In this document: positions 43,920 to 54,048 of the stretch, piece by piece | Layout of the letters: each line of letters starts with the position of its first letter | Position numbering within the stretch: the first letter of the stretch is position 1 | DNA from: Lachnospiraceae bacterium C1.1 | Lineage (GTDB): Bacteria > Bacillota > Clostridia > Lachnospirales > Lachnospiraceae | Direction: 5' to 3' | Assembly: GCA_030434875.1 (NCBI GenBank) | Contig: JAUISW010000001.1 | Coordinates: 4,028,529 to 4,092,528, forward strand | Length of the DNA stretch: 64,000 nt | Notes under the pieces: generated by a model | What the model saw: the letters and a program-made list of their open reading frames with translations, nothing else | Database searches by the model: none | Told to the model about the DNA's origin: nothing | Made by a program: the position numbers and the translations under genes

Positions 43920-45296
43920 TCAAAAATTGATTTTATTATAGATTTCCTTATAATCATTTGAAAGCCTTACAACTATTACACACATGATTGCTGACAAAAG
44001 CCACGAAAAGGGCTCCGACCACCATACTCCGTCCATTCCGAAGAATACAGGAAGGATAAGCACTGATATCACAGGAAATACCAGTATTTCAAACAGCGAT
44101 AAAAGTGCAGACAGCCAGCCGTTATTAAGACCGGTATAGAGTGACGGAAAGAACATTGCACATCCCTTCAGCAATAGAGATATCCCACAGATTCTGAAAC
44201 CTGTAACCCCCAGTTCATAGATTACTTTATTGCCATCGGAAAATATTGCAGAAAGCTGATTTGCAAAGCCTATTGAAATGACAGCAAAAAGCAGTGAATA
44301 GCCAAAAAGTATCAAAAAGCACTTTTTTATCAGACCTTTAAGTTCAGTAAGATTCCTTGCACCATAATGGTAGCCGATCATAGGAACCAGGCTCTCATTA
44401 AAGCCGACAAATAAAACGGTAAAGATTATGAAAACATACATAACTGAACCATAAGAATCTACTCCGGCCTCTCCTGCTATCGCCATAAGTTTATAATTGT
44501 AGACAAAGCCTGCAATGCTCTCCGCTATATTTTCGATCATCTCTGAAAGTCCGTTAATGCATGAATCGGCAATAGGCTTAAATTCGCATTTTGTCCATCT
44601 GAAAAAAAGAATGGCTTCGTCTTTTTTCCTGCTCCTTATATAGTATATGAAGGGTAGAAGGCTTCCGACAAACTGTGCGGTAATTGTACCTATTGCAGCT
44701 CCCCTGACTCCCATTCCAACCACAAGGATCAGGAAAGCATCCAGTCCGATATTTGTTATTCCGGCAATCAGTGTATATACAAAAGTCAGTTCTTCTTTAC
44801 CTGAGGTTATCATAAAAAGCTGAAGTTCATACTGCAGAGCCAGAAATACAGTTCCCAGCATTACAATTTTCCCATACGAAAGAGCTTCCGAAAGAAGCTC
44901 TCCCGAAGCCCCCTGCATAGTCAGGAAGCTTTTCATAAATAAAGCTCCAATAGTTGTCGTCACAATAACAGCTATCAGTGTAAACTCAACCAGCATCGAA
45001 AAGACGTCAACTGCCCTTTCACGCTCATTCTCTCCCAACAGCTTGCCCAGAAGCGCATTTCCTCCGCCTCCTACCATAAAGCCTATCGCAGGAAATATCA
45101 TTACATATGGTGTAACGAGGATACAACCTGCATAGGACGTTTCTGACGTGAAATTAGCTATGAACAGCCCGTCCACGACCATATATATCGAGACAAGCAG
45201 CATCGTGAGCATGGGAACGGCTGCATATCTGATAAGTCCCGGTATCGTATAATGTCTCGAAAGCTCTATATCATCATCTTTTTCTATATCATTCAT
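43920..45296 (-). CDS. MATE-family multidrug/metabolite exporter
   Basis: The start at 45296 overlaps the stop of the NRPS gene (ATGAATGA), so translation is coupled. The 458-residue product has about twelve transmembrane helices and MATE-family features in both halves, such as Ser-Ile-Tyr-Met-Val-Val-Asp-Gly-Leu-Phe-Ile and the Gly-Gly-Gly-Gly-Asn-Ala loop in the first half. MATE pumps export cationic drugs or metabolites using sodium or proton gradients. Placement directly after the NRPS makes export of its product, or self-resistance to it, likely. Confidence 0.92.
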   Translation of the reverse strand: MNDIEKDDDIELSRHYTIPGLIRYAAVPMLTMLLVSIYMVVDGLFIANFTSETSYAGCILVTPYVMIFPAIGFMVGGGGNALLGKLLGENERERAVDVFSMLVEFTLIAVIVTTTIGALFMKSFLTMQGASGELLSEALSYGKIVMLGTVFLALQYELQLFMITSGKEELTFVYTLIAGITNIGLDAFLILVVGMGVRGAAIGTITAQFVGSLLPFIYYIRSRKKDEAILFFRWTKCEFKPIADSCINGLSEMIENIAESIAGFVYNYKLMAIAGEAGVDSYGSVMYVFIIFTVLFVGFNESLVPMIGYHYGARNLTELKGLIKKCFLILFGYSLLFAVISIGFANQLSAIFSDGNKVIYELGVTGFRICGISLLLKGCAMFFPSLYTGLNNGWLSALLSLFEILVFPVISVLILPVFFGMDGVWWSEPFSWLLSAIMCVIVVRLSNDYKEIYNKINF

Positions 45297-48200
45297 CAAA
45301 TAAGTCTCCAATATGGATATTATCCGGATTTTCCCTAATCTTTGCGCAGATTCGGATCATATCCTCCAGCATGGCAGTTGGCACAGCTTTATCAAATTTT
45401 CCAAGCGGCAGAGTGATATTGCAGGCATAGCCGTCCTCATCTTCAAATATCTGGAATTTTGACTGATCAGAAGCCCAACGTTCAGCCGTAATTGTCAGAA
45501 TGTCCGGCTCGGTTTCTTCTTCATTATCCACCATGTTTTCAAATATCTCATCCTCTTCTCCCTCTGTCATGTTTGAAAGCCATTCTTCCCTGACAGTTTC
45601 TCCGTAAAGCGTATGTTCCGAATTATCGGCAGACTGGTATATAAACAGGAAATCCGTCCATCCCGGATATAATTCATGCATTTTTTCCGGTTCCAGAGGT
45701 TCCGATACTCCTTCAAAAAACTGTCTGCTTATATTTCTCATGTATTCTTTTAAGCTTAAGGATTTATCGGCATCCACAGCTACCAGAACCGGACTCACCA
45801 GAATTCCAAAAGTGTTTTTAACACGGTAATCGTCTCTTCCGTTATAAACGATCAGCAGAGGAAACGTGCTGCAGTTGAAAAAGTGTCCAAGTATAAGTGC
45901 CGTGATTCCTGCAAAAAATATATTTTCGGATATGGACAGTATATCAGTTATTTTTTCAAGCTCCTGTCCCGAAATCCTTAGATTTAATGCAGTATCGTTG
46001 AAGCCGATTTCTTCTGTATCTTCTGCATCAGGTATTGAAGGAAACTCATGCAGCTTTCCTAAGAGTTTATCATAGTAAGTTTCCACCCCTGATGTTCTTA
46101 AACTTTCCATCATAAGATTATTTTCAGCTGCATATTGGACAATGTTAACTGACTCCTCCACTATCGTCCTGCCGTCAAGTATTCTTAAAATATCATCTAT
46201 AAAGATGCTTACTGAGTCCCCGTCACCAAGGACATGGGAAAAACGCATTACAAGATATTTATATTGCTCAGTCTCAATGATCCGGAAGTCATAGTAATCC
46301 TTATCCGGATAGATAAGTTCCTTCCCTACATCAGACAGCAGTGAAGACAGTTCCGTTTCCTGAATCCTGATGACCTTTACAGGTATGTTCCGGGCAAGCT
46401 TTTCCATCTCTGAAGTCTCCGGAATAGACACCATCAGCTTTTCGTCATCGTCATCAAACTTCAGGAAAAGCCCCGGATGAATAAGCGAAGCCCTGCGTAC
46501 TGCATCCGTCAGTTTTTCCGCAGGGAGACTTCTGTTAAGCCTTATCATCACCGGCATCACATTCTCCGTAGAATTATACATGTGCCAGAGCCTGTAATAC
46601 ATTCCCTGCGTTATCATTGCAGGAGTTCTTCTTATATCGTCCGTATCTTCCGCGTTCTGTTTTCCAATGATCTTCCTTTCCAGATCCTCGATATTTCCGC
46701 TGCTGCTTATATCGGAGATCCTGAGCGGGATCTTATATTTTTCTCCCAATGCCGCAGTTATTTTCATGAAATCAAGAGAAGTGATCCCCAGTTCAAGTAA
46801 ATCTGTATCTATTCCACCGATCGGGCGTTTAATGATATCGGATATGAGCTTCAATATCATCTTCTGCATATCCGTCTCTGCAGGCTTTCCTTCTTCCGTT
46901 TTGATTTCCGGACGGGGAAGCTTCTTTCTGTCAATTTTCCAGTTCGCCGTCAGCGGCATTTCTTCAAGCCGCACATAAATATCGGGAATCATGTAATGGG
47001 CAAGCTTATCTTTTGCAAATTCGCGTATCCTTCCTCTGGCTTCATCTTCTGAAAGCGCAGGATCATTTAAGGTATAGTAAAAGCAGAGATATCGGTTATC
47101 GACTGCCGTTGCGGCGCATTTCCCTATCAGCGGGCAGTTTGACATGATGCTCTCGATTTCCTGCAGTTCTATACGAAGCCCCCTAAGCTTGACCTGGCTG
47201 TCCATCCTGCCTCTGAAGTCAATCTCCCCATTATCGTCCAGCCTCGCAAGGTCTCCGCTTCTATATGCCCTCATTCCCCGGAAGCTGACGAAAGCTTTCT
47301 TTGTCTGCTCTTCAAGCTTGATATATCCACGTCCGACTCCCCTGCCGCAGATCAGGAGTTCTCCAAGTTCGCCTTTTTCGACTTCATTTAGCTCATCATC
47401 CACTATGTAGCAGGATACATTTGAGGCAGGCTTGCCTATGGTGATATTTTCAGCCGAGGTTATTATCTTTGATATACAGCTTATGGTCGTTTCTGTCGGT
47501 CCGTATCCGTTTATGATGATAACGTCCTGATTTACCTTCCTGATATTGTTGTACAGATCAGGAGGAAATGCTTCTGCACCCATGTCCAATGCCTTAAGCT
47601 TTCCCAAAGCCTCACGCAGCGCCGGTACGGAAAGAAGCATATCAAGAAAGCTCGGAGTACACATCAGAGTATCCACATTATTTTTCAGCATCTGTTCATT
47701 GAAAAGCAGTGGATTCATTATCTGTTCATCCGATGCCATTACAACAGTCATTCCGCTTGTCAGCGGTATGAATTCCTCCATGAGGGAAAAGTCAAAGGTT
47801 AAGGCTGCACAGGCTATGACAGTGTTTCCATGATCTATTATTTCCATTACTTCCCTGTTCTCAGGATCATGCTCCAGGAAATTATATAAATTTCCATGCT
47901 CGATCATGACTCCCTTTGGTCTTCCCGTTGAGCCGGAAGTATAGATACAATAGGCAAGATCATTAGAAGCAATTTCCCTGTCCGGGTTATTCGGCCATTG
48001 TGAAGTGAGAAGGTTTTCAAGGAAAAGCGGTCTCACTCCGAGACTGTCAAAAAGCTCACGTCTCTCTCTGTATATCTTTGTTGAACTTATGATATATCTG
48101 CATCCGGAATCTTCACAGATAAATTTTATCCGCTCGTCAGGATATGCAGTATTTACTGTTGTAAACGCAGCGCCGGATTTAAGTACTCCGATATTGACCG

Positions 48201-48414
48201 CATAGTAGATAAAATTGCGCGGGAGAAATATCATGACGATATCATCCCTTTCAATCCCGTGACAGATTAGTGCATTTGCCAGTCTGTTTGCATACTCGTT
48301 CAGTTCCTGATATGTTAATGAAGCAGTATTCCCTGTCACAGCCGTTTTCTGAGGAACTGTCTCCACCTGTTCCTCAAACATTTTTACTACATTATCAGAG
48401 TTTGATTTATTCAT
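45289..48414 (-). CDS. Nonribosomal peptide synthetase: A-PCP-C
   Basis: The 1041-residue protein contains one adenylation domain (about 15-505), a carrier domain (about 515-590) and a C-terminal condensation-like domain (about 600-940). Adenylation motifs include Tyr-Thr-Ser-Gly-Ser-Thr-Gly-Arg-Pro-Lys-Gly, Asn-Gly-Tyr-Gly-Pro-Thr-Glu-Thr, Tyr-Arg-Ser-Gly-Asp-Leu and the final Lys in Trp-Lys-Ile-Asp-Arg-Lys. The Phe-Asp-Phe-Ser segment keeps the Asp that binds the substrate amino group. The phosphopantetheine serine is in Leu-Gly-Ile-Thr-Ser-Leu-Asp-Phe. The condensation motif reads Ser-His-Val-Leu-Gly-Asp-Gly, lacking the first His. There is no thioesterase. It partners with the STAS-condensation protein encoded just upstream. 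Confidence 0.93.
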   Translation of the reverse strand: MNKSNSDNVVKMFEEQVETVPQKTAVTGNTASLTYQELNEYANRLANALICHGIERDDIVMIFLPRNFIYYAVNIGVLKSGAAFTTVNTAYPDERIKFICEDSGCRYIISSTKIYRERRELFDSLGVRPLFLENLLTSQWPNNPDREIASNDLAYCIYTSGSTGRPKGVMIEHGNLYNFLEHDPENREVMEIIDHGNTVIACAALTFDFSLMEEFIPLTSGMTVVMASDEQIMNPLLFNEQMLKNNVDTLMCTPSFLDMLLSVPALREALGKLKALDMGAEAFPPDLYNNIRKVNQDVIIINGYGPTETTISCISKIITSAENITIGKPASNVSCYIVDDELNEVEKGELGELLICGRGVGRGYIKLEEQTKKAFVSFRGMRAYRSGDLARLDDNGEIDFRGRMDSQVKLRGLRIELQEIESIMSNCPLIGKCAATAVDNRYLCFYYTLNDPALSEDEARGRIREFAKDKLAHYMIPDIYVRLEEMPLTANWKIDRKKLPRPEIKTEEGKPAETDMQKMILKLISDIIKRPIGGIDTDLLELGITSLDFMKITAALGEKYKIPLRISDISSSGNIEDLERKIIGKQNAEDTDDIRRTPAMITQGMYYRLWHMYNSTENVMPVMIRLNRSLPAEKLTDAVRRASLIHPGLFLKFDDDDEKLMVSIPETSEMEKLARNIPVKVIRIQETELSSLLSDVGKELIYPDKDYYDFRIIETEQYKYLVMRFSHVLGDGDSVSIFIDDILRILDGRTIVEESVNIVQYAAENNLMMESLRTSGVETYYDKLLGKLHEFPSIPDAEDTEEIGFNDTALNLRISGQELEKITDILSISENIFFAGITALILGHFFNCSTFPLLIVYNGRDDYRVKNTFGILVSPVLVAVDADKSLSLKEYMRNISRQFFEGVSEPLEPEKMHELYPGWTDFLFIYQSADNSEHTLYGETVREEWLSNMTEGEEDEIFENMVDNEEETEPDILTITAERWASDQSKFQIFEDEDGYACNITLPLGKFDKAVPTAMLEDMIRICAKIRENPDNIHIGDLFDE

Positions 48415-48419
48415 AAAAT

Positions 48420-50036
48420 TTATTTTCCTTCTTTAATTATCTCAAAAACACTCTTGCCCTGTTGCATTTTTATGATGACGTTCCTGAATGTTTTTGCGAA
48501 ATCATCTATTGCCGGTTTCGAATAGCTACCGGGATCATAGCATATAACTACCGAATAACTGCCGTCGTCATGTGCATTCAGCTCAATTTTAACAGTACTG
48601 TCATTGACATTATTCTCATCTTCAGGCAGTGGAACCATCACGGCTTTTGTATCTCCGTAGGTTAATTCACCCCTTCTTCCTATAGCGCCCTTCTGAAATA
48701 TAAATTCCGGACATTCCAAGCCTGCCATCCTTTCATAAACTGTTTCCAGTCCTTTTCTGTTTTTCAGATCCTCCTTAGCAGTAGTTTCTATTTCAGCAAT
48801 ATAATCATTTACGCTCATATCCTTATTAAAGTCAAAGCACATTACCATATCCTCAAGCATAAGCCCCATAATACCGAATTCCTTTGCAGAAGTTCTTCCA
48901 CTATGAACATAGGTCATTATAATGTCCTTTCTGCCAATAGCTATGGAAAGTGCCAGCATTGCTGCTCCCATGAAAAATTCGTTTTCATGGTAAGGAACAG
49001 TATGGAAGAAATCCTTTCTTATCATATCAAGCGGATATTCAGCCTCCTCTTCGCCACTTTTTTCATCCAGGTCGGCAGGCAGTGTATATCCCTCATCTGT
49101 ATAACCTGCCAGTTTTTCTTCCCAATATTTTTTGGCTTCATCTGTATTGTCATTACCGGAAGCCATTTCGCTCCGTATAAGCCCTGCATAGCTTGATCGT
49201 ATCCGCCGAAGCTCTGACACAGTCTTTCCCTTTGATAATTCCTTGTAATATCTGTCAATCTGACGGTAGAAAAGAGCTACCGATGACACCCCATCCATAA
49301 TTGCATGGTAGCAGTCATAATAAAAATACTGTTCGGTTCCTGAGCGCAGGAGTCGGAAATGCCATAATGGACATTCGCTGATCTTGTACGGTTGACTTAA
49401 ATTTCTTAAAGTCTTATTAAGTTCTTCTTCCGTCAGATCTTCTATTTCTATTTCGGCGAATTTTCCGTCAAACCGCTGCTTTATGTCTCCGGTCTCGGTA
49501 TCAATAACAAAATGGCATCTGAAAATATCATGATCCTGAACTGCGGCATTTATTGCATCCCTGAACAGTTCCAGATTCAAAGACGGATCCAGACGTAAAA
49601 GCGTTCTCATATTCATCATTGTCGAACTTGCTTTAATGAAATGAAGATCCATCATCATACGCTGATTAGGCCTCAGAGGATATAGATTATGGTCTTCCTT
49701 AAGCGGGATGTCCGTCCTTTCATATTCGATAGGTATCAGGTTATCAAAGCCTGTCATTGATAACACTTCCATGACAGGCTCTGAGGGTCTTACCACTGTC
49801 AGGTTTCCTCCGGCAGCTGTCATACGCTTATAATTTGACAGAAGAAACCTGAGTCCTGCTGATGAGATATATTCCAGATCCTCCATGTTAATAAAAACTT
49901 CGCTGATTCCTTCGTTTTCAGAAATGGCTTCCTCAAACTTTTTCTCAAGTTCTCTCAATGACAGTGCATCCAACCTTCCTGAAAGACTGATGGTCATTTC
50001 TCTGTTTTCCGTTTCTTTTCTGATATCGATATCCAT
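48420..50036 (-). CDS. STAS domain fused to an NRPS condensation domain
   Basis: Residues 1 to about 105 form a STAS anti-sigma-antagonist domain with the phosphorylatable serine region Ile-Ser-Ser-Ala-Gly-Leu-Arg. Residues about 115-530 form a condensation/acyltransferase-type domain with the HxxxDG core Tyr-His-Ala-Ile-Met-Asp-Gly. STAS domains with this Ser motif are normally phosphorylated by RsbW-type kinases and dephosphorylated by PP2C phosphatases. Their fusion to a condensation domain suggests that peptide bond formation or complex assembly is switched by a phosphorylation relay. The gene leads the operon (AAGGGGGAA site) and ends six bases before the NRPS gene. Confidence 0.88.
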   Translation of the reverse strand: MDIDIRKETENREMTISLSGRLDALSLRELEKKFEEAISENEGISEVFINMEDLEYISSAGLRFLLSNYKRMTAAGGNLTVVRPSEPVMEVLSMTGFDNLIPIEYERTDIPLKEDHNLYPLRPNQRMMMDLHFIKASSTMMNMRTLLRLDPSLNLELFRDAINAAVQDHDIFRCHFVIDTETGDIKQRFDGKFAEIEIEDLTEEELNKTLRNLSQPYKISECPLWHFRLLRSGTEQYFYYDCYHAIMDGVSSVALFYRQIDRYYKELSKGKTVSELRRIRSSYAGLIRSEMASGNDNTDEAKKYWEEKLAGYTDEGYTLPADLDEKSGEEEAEYPLDMIRKDFFHTVPYHENEFFMGAAMLALSIAIGRKDIIMTYVHSGRTSAKEFGIMGLMLEDMVMCFDFNKDMSVNDYIAEIETTAKEDLKNRKGLETVYERMAGLECPEFIFQKGAIGRRGELTYGDTKAVMVPLPEDENNVNDSTVKIELNAHDDGSYSVVICYDPGSYSKPAIDDFAKTFRNVIIKMQQGKSVFEIIKEGK

Positions 50037-50491
50037 AAATTCCCCCTTAGATATTTTTTTACCGCTCTACGAATTGTTTATCGGCACGCTCCCCATTTTT
50101 TACAAGTTTTTTTCTTGTATTTTTTTTATTTTATTTTATAGGAAATTTCACCAGAATTTCTGACCTCATAATTTTGTTACTGTTCACACGCTTTCAGCGT
50201 GCTCCAGTAACGGGTTTTGCCATTTAAGATTGCCTACGGCAATGGGCAAAACCCAGTGTTCAGTCAAAGTTATTGTGGCATAACTGCGCAGCGGAGTGCG
50301 CAGTTTGCCTGTGAACAGTAACATAATTTTGACTAAAAAATGTTATAATATTAACTATTATTTATATAAAACTAACAATATGATATACTTTTACTTAAGA
50401 TGTATCTGGAAAATGGCTTATGAATTGTGCATATGCTTTTTAAGCATAATGCAAAATGTACAGAAAGGTGTTACAAGAGGAGGAATCGGGT
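50037..50491. other. 455-base divergent intergenic region
   Basis: This separates the NRPS operon (minus) from the hydrogenase operon (plus). It holds T-rich sequence with an ACAAG/CTTGT hairpin near 50100, a complete type-B MITE (50176-50322), and an extended -10 promoter candidate (TGTTATAAT, 50341-50349) about 140 bases before the hydrogenase genes. No gene was found in it. Confidence 0.6.
50176..50322. mobile_element. 147-bp MITE (type B, short form) with 8-bp target duplication
   Basis: The ends GTTACTGTTCACA and TGTGAACAGTAAC are exact inverted repeats. ATAATTTT flanks it at 50168-50175 and 50323-50330. It is nearly identical to the copy at 61244-61390. Confidence 0.95.
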
Positions 50492-52324
50492 ATGAGTCGT
50501 TTAACTATTGAATCTGACAGGATTCAACAGCATATGGACGGGTTATACAGGGATGTGTCACGCAGGATCAGCGCGAGTCCGCCCGGAACCTGCCCCGTCG
50601 ATATGTCTTTAAGCTTTCTCAGGATGAGCCATGCTCAGACATGTGGAAAATGCACACCCTGCCGGGTAGGTCTCGGAAGGCTTGCCGAAATGATCGAGGA
50701 TGTTTTGGAGGGAGAAGCAGATTTAAGCATCATTGACAAGATAAGCGAAACTGCAAAATCAATTGCAGCTACAGCTGACTGTGCAATAGGATTTGAAACA
50801 GCAAGAGTGATACTGCTGGGAATAACGGGTTTCCATGATGATTATGTGGAGCATATCACGAAAGGGAGATGCATATGCGGACAGAAGCAGCCTGTTCCAT
50901 GTGTGTCCCAGTGTCCGGCTCATGTTGATATTCCGGGCTATATTGCTCTGGTTAAGGCAGGAAGAAACGGCGATGCGGTGAAACTTATCAGGAGGGACAA
51001 TCCTTTTCCGTCTGTATGTGCCTATGTATGTGAGCATCCCTGTGAGGAACGCTGCCGCCGGTCGATGATGGATGACGCGGTAAATATATGCGGTATCAAA
51101 CGGTATGCGGTAGATCATGCAGAAAAGGCGGATATTCCCATCTGTGCAGAAAAGAGTGGAAAGAAGATCGCTGTTGCAGGCGGAGGTCCGGGAGGACTGA
51201 CGGCAGCATATTATCTGACACTCATGGGTCATACGGTCACGGTCTATGAACAGAGACACAAGCCGGGTGGAATGCTCAGATACGGTATACCTGATTACAG
51301 GCTGCCACAGGAGGTACTTGACAGGGATATTAAACATATTCTGGATACAGGTGTCAGGATGGTACTGGATACATCTGTCGGAAAAGACATAACAGTAGAG
51401 GAGCTGAAAAAAGAATATGATGCCGTATATCTTTCGGTAGGTGCCCATGGTGACAGGAAGCTCGGGATAGAGGGCGAAGATGCGGATAACCTGGTCAGTG
51501 CAGTAGAAATGCTCCGCAGGATCGGGGAAGGCGAAAAAATGGATCTGCATGGGAAAAATGTCGTGGTCGTGGGCGGCGGAAATGTAGCCATGGATGCGAC
51601 CAGGACCAGCCTGAGGCTTGGCGCAAAGCATGTGACGTGTGTTTACAGGCGACGTATTGACGATATGACGGCGCTTATGGAGGAAATAGAGGAGGCACAG
51701 TCGGAAGGCGTGGAAATTATGCCGCTTCATGCTCCGGCCCGTATAGAAAAGGATAAAAAGGGAAAAGCAACGGCTCTCTGGACAAAACCCCAGATAATAT
51801 CAAGGATCGGGTCTGACGGACGGCCGACCATAAGGAATTCCGGTGAAGAGGAGGTAAGGATACCGGCAGATTATATAATTGTTGCCATAGGACAGCAGTC
51901 AGAACTCAGACCCTTCGAGGATAATGGGATATCCATCCACAGGGGACGTATTAAGGCTGAAAATTCGAGTTACGTAGAAGGAAGCGGTAATGTATTCGCG
52001 GGAGGCGATGCGGTGTCGGGTCCGGCAACGGTCATTCTTGCAGTTGCGGCAGGAAAGGTTGCAGCAGCAAATATAGATGAGTTTCTGGGATTTAACCATA
52101 AGATATCGGTTGATGTCGATATACCTCTGCCCCAGCTCACAAACAGCCCCGCCTGCGGACGTGTAAATATAAAAGCCGGACATATTTCGGAAATAGAGGG
52201 GAATTTCGACCTGGTAAGCATAGGGATGACTGACGAGGAATGTGCACAGGAATGCAGCCGCTGTCTGAGATGCGATCATTTCGGCTATGGCGGATTCAGA
52301 GGGGGGAGGCTTGCAGAATGGTAA
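50492..52324 (+). CDS. NuoF-tail/GltD-type NAD(P)H-FAD iron-sulfur oxidoreductase, hydrogenase partner
   Basis: The ATG at 50492 has a GAGGAGG site. The 610-residue protein opens with the iron-sulfur part of NuoF (Thr-Cys-Gly-Lys-Cys-Thr-Pro-Cys with a distal Cys). A GltD-like module follows: two further cysteine clusters (Cys-Val-Ser-Gln-Cys-Pro; Cys-Ala-Tyr-Val-Cys-Glu-His-Pro-Cys), an FAD loop (Gly-Gly-Gly-Pro-Gly-Gly) and an NAD(P) loop (Gly-Gly-Gly-Asn-Val-Ala). The last residues add another Cys pattern. It should pass electrons between NAD(P)H and the adjacent [FeFe]-hydrogenase, possibly in an electron-bifurcating complex. No thioredoxin-like HydC subunit is adjacent. Its stop overlaps the hydrogenase start (ATGGTAA). 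Confidence 0.9.
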   Translation: MSRLTIESDRIQQHMDGLYRDVSRRISASPPGTCPVDMSLSFLRMSHAQTCGKCTPCRVGLGRLAEMIEDVLEGEADLSIIDKISETAKSIAATADCAIGFETARVILLGITGFHDDYVEHITKGRCICGQKQPVPCVSQCPAHVDIPGYIALVKAGRNGDAVKLIRRDNPFPSVCAYVCEHPCEERCRRSMMDDAVNICGIKRYAVDHAEKADIPICAEKSGKKIAVAGGGPGGLTAAYYLTLMGHTVTVYEQRHKPGGMLRYGIPDYRLPQEVLDRDIKHILDTGVRMVLDTSVGKDITVEELKKEYDAVYLSVGAHGDRKLGIEGEDADNLVSAVEMLRRIGEGEKMDLHGKNVVVVGGGNVAMDATRTSLRLGAKHVTCVYRRRIDDMTALMEEIEEAQSEGVEIMPLHAPARIEKDKKGKATALWTKPQIISRIGSDGRPTIRNSGEEEVRIPADYIIVAIGQQSELRPFEDNGISIHRGRIKAENSSYVEGSGNVFAGGDAVSGPATVILAVAAGKVAAANIDEFLGFNHKISVDVDIPLPQLTNSPACGRVNIKAGHISEIEGNFDLVSIGMTDEECAQECSRCLRCDHFGYGGFRGGRLAEW

Positions 52325-54048
52325 ATCTGACAATAAACAACAGGAAGGCAAGTGTCCCGGAAGGAACTACCATATTAAATGCAGCCCGTTCCGTCGGAGT
52401 ACATGTTCCGCATCTGTGTTATCTCAAGGATATCAATGAGATAGGGGCATGCAGGCTCTGCTGTGTAGATGTAGAGGGAGAGGAAAATCTGGTGCCGGCC
52501 TGCAATAACCACGTAAGGGAAGGCATGGTCATAAATACCAATTCCGCAAGGGCGAGGGCATCGAGAAAGATGAACCTGCAGCTGATCCTTTCGGAGCACG
52601 ACTGCAAATGTGCCATATGTTCAAGGAGCGGAAACTGTCAGCTCCAGAAGCTTGCAAATGATTATGGGATAATTGATAATCCATATGGAGAGCACCTTCT
52701 CCCTAAGAAGCTTACTGAGTGGAATAGCGAATTTCCACTGATAAGGGATGCCAACAAATGTATTAAGTGCATGAGATGCATCCAGATCTGTGATAAAGTC
52801 CAGAACATGAGCATATGGGATCTGGAATCCATAGGAAGCCGTACAAGAGTAAACGTCTCCAACAATCAGAAAATAGAAGAATCTGACTGTACACTCTGCG
52901 GGCAGTGCATAACACACTGTCCTGTGGGAGCGCTGCGTGAGAGAAATGATATAGACAGGGTCATGAGTGCCGTGGAAGATCCTGAGATCATCACAGCTGT
53001 CCAGATAGCACCTGCTGTCAGAACTGCCGTGGGAGAGGCACTTGGCATTCCGGCTGAGAAGGCATCAGTAAACAGGATAGCAGCGATGCTGAAGATAATC
53101 GGATTTGATCATGTTTTTGACACAAGCTATGCGGCAGACCTGACGATAATGGAGGAGGGAACGGAATTCCTGCACCGTCTTAAAGAAGGAGAGCTTGCAA
53201 AATATCCGATGTTTACAAGCTGCTGTCCCGGCTGGGTAAGCTTTGTAAACAGCCAGTATCCGGAACTTTCAGGACAGCTCTCCACTGCGAAGAGTCCGCA
53301 GCAGATGTTTGGTGCTGTCTTAAAAACGTATTTTGCAAAGAAGCATTCGATACCGGCAGACAAAATATGCAGTGTTTCGATAATGCCATGCGTGGCAAAA
53401 AAGCGTGAGGCAGACCGCCCGGAGATGTGCAGGGATGACGGTACGCGCGACGTGGATTATGTGCTTACGACAAGGGAGCTTCTGCGGCTTATCAAATCTG
53501 AAAGGATATCAGCGCGACGTGTTGAGGGAGTGGCCTTTGATGAAATAATGGATGATTACACGGGAGCGGGAGTGATTTTTGGCACGACCGGCGGTGTAAT
53601 GGAAGCAGCACTTCGTTCCGCATATTATATCGTGACAGGCCGCAATCCTGAAGCTGACGCTTTTCAGGAGGTTCGCAAAAACCCTAATGAAAAAGATGTT
53701 CCATGGAGAGCCAAAACCTTTAATCTGGCAGGGACAAAGATTGACATTGCAGTTACGAGCGGTCTTGGAAATGCAGGTAAGCTTTGCGAGGCAATCCTGT
53801 CAGGAGAGGTCAGGTTTGATTTTGTGGAGGTGATGGCATGTCCCGGTGGCTGTGCAGGCGGAGGAGGCCAGCCTATCCACTGTGATGATATCGAAAGGGC
53901 TGATGAAAGGGGAAGGATACTCTATGAGATCGACAGGAACATGCCCATGAGATTCAGTCATGAAAATCCGGCAGTAAAAAAGCTCTATGAGGAAGAACTT
54001 GGAACTCCATTGAGTGAAAAGGCAGAAAAGCTTCTTCATGTGCAGTAA
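52318..54048 (+). CDS. [FeFe]-hydrogenase, catalytic subunit
   Basis: The ATG at 52318 follows GGGGGGAGG and overlaps the upstream stop; an open frame from 52240 is an artefact. The 576-residue protein has an N-terminal 2Fe-2S domain, a His-Cys3 cluster (His-Asp-Cys-Lys-Cys-Ala-Ile-Cys) and two 4Fe-4S motifs (Cys-Ile-Lys-Cys-Met-Arg-Cys; Cys-Thr-Leu-Cys-Gly-Gln-Cys). All three H-cluster signatures are present: Thr-Ser-Cys-Cys-Pro-Gly-Trp at 300-306, Met-Pro-Cys at 356-358, and Glu-Val-Met-Ala-Cys-Pro-Gly-Gly-Cys at 504-512. It makes or consumes H2 in the cytoplasm, re-oxidising fermentation cofactors with its partner. Maturation genes are not in the window. Confidence 0.96.
   Translation: MVNLTINNRKASVPEGTTILNAARSVGVHVPHLCYLKDINEIGACRLCCVDVEGEENLVPACNNHVREGMVINTNSARARASRKMNLQLILSEHDCKCAICSRSGNCQLQKLANDYGIIDNPYGEHLLPKKLTEWNSEFPLIRDANKCIKCMRCIQICDKVQNMSIWDLESIGSRTRVNVSNNQKIEESDCTLCGQCITHCPVGALRERNDIDRVMSAVEDPEIITAVQIAPAVRTAVGEALGIPAEKASVNRIAAMLKIIGFDHVFDTSYAADLTIMEEGTEFLHRLKEGELAKYPMFTSCCPGWVSFVNSQYPELSGQLSTAKSPQQMFGAVLKTYFAKKHSIPADKICSVSIMPCVAKKREADRPEMCRDDGTRDVDYVLTTRELLRLIKSERISARRVEGVAFDEIMDDYTGAGVIFGTTGGVMEAALRSAYYIVTGRNPEADAFQEVRKNPNEKDVPWRAKTFNLAGTKIDIAVTSGLGNAGKLCEAILSGEVRFDFVEVMACPGGCAGGGGQPIHCDDIERADERGRILYEIDRNMPMRFSHENPAVKKLYEEELGTPLSEKAEKLLHVQ

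Noticed and set aside
50759..51730. A 323-residue minus-strand ORF inside the NuoF/GltD-type gene
   Set aside because: The plus strand encodes conserved FAD, NAD and cluster motifs; the opposite frame is open by codon bias only.
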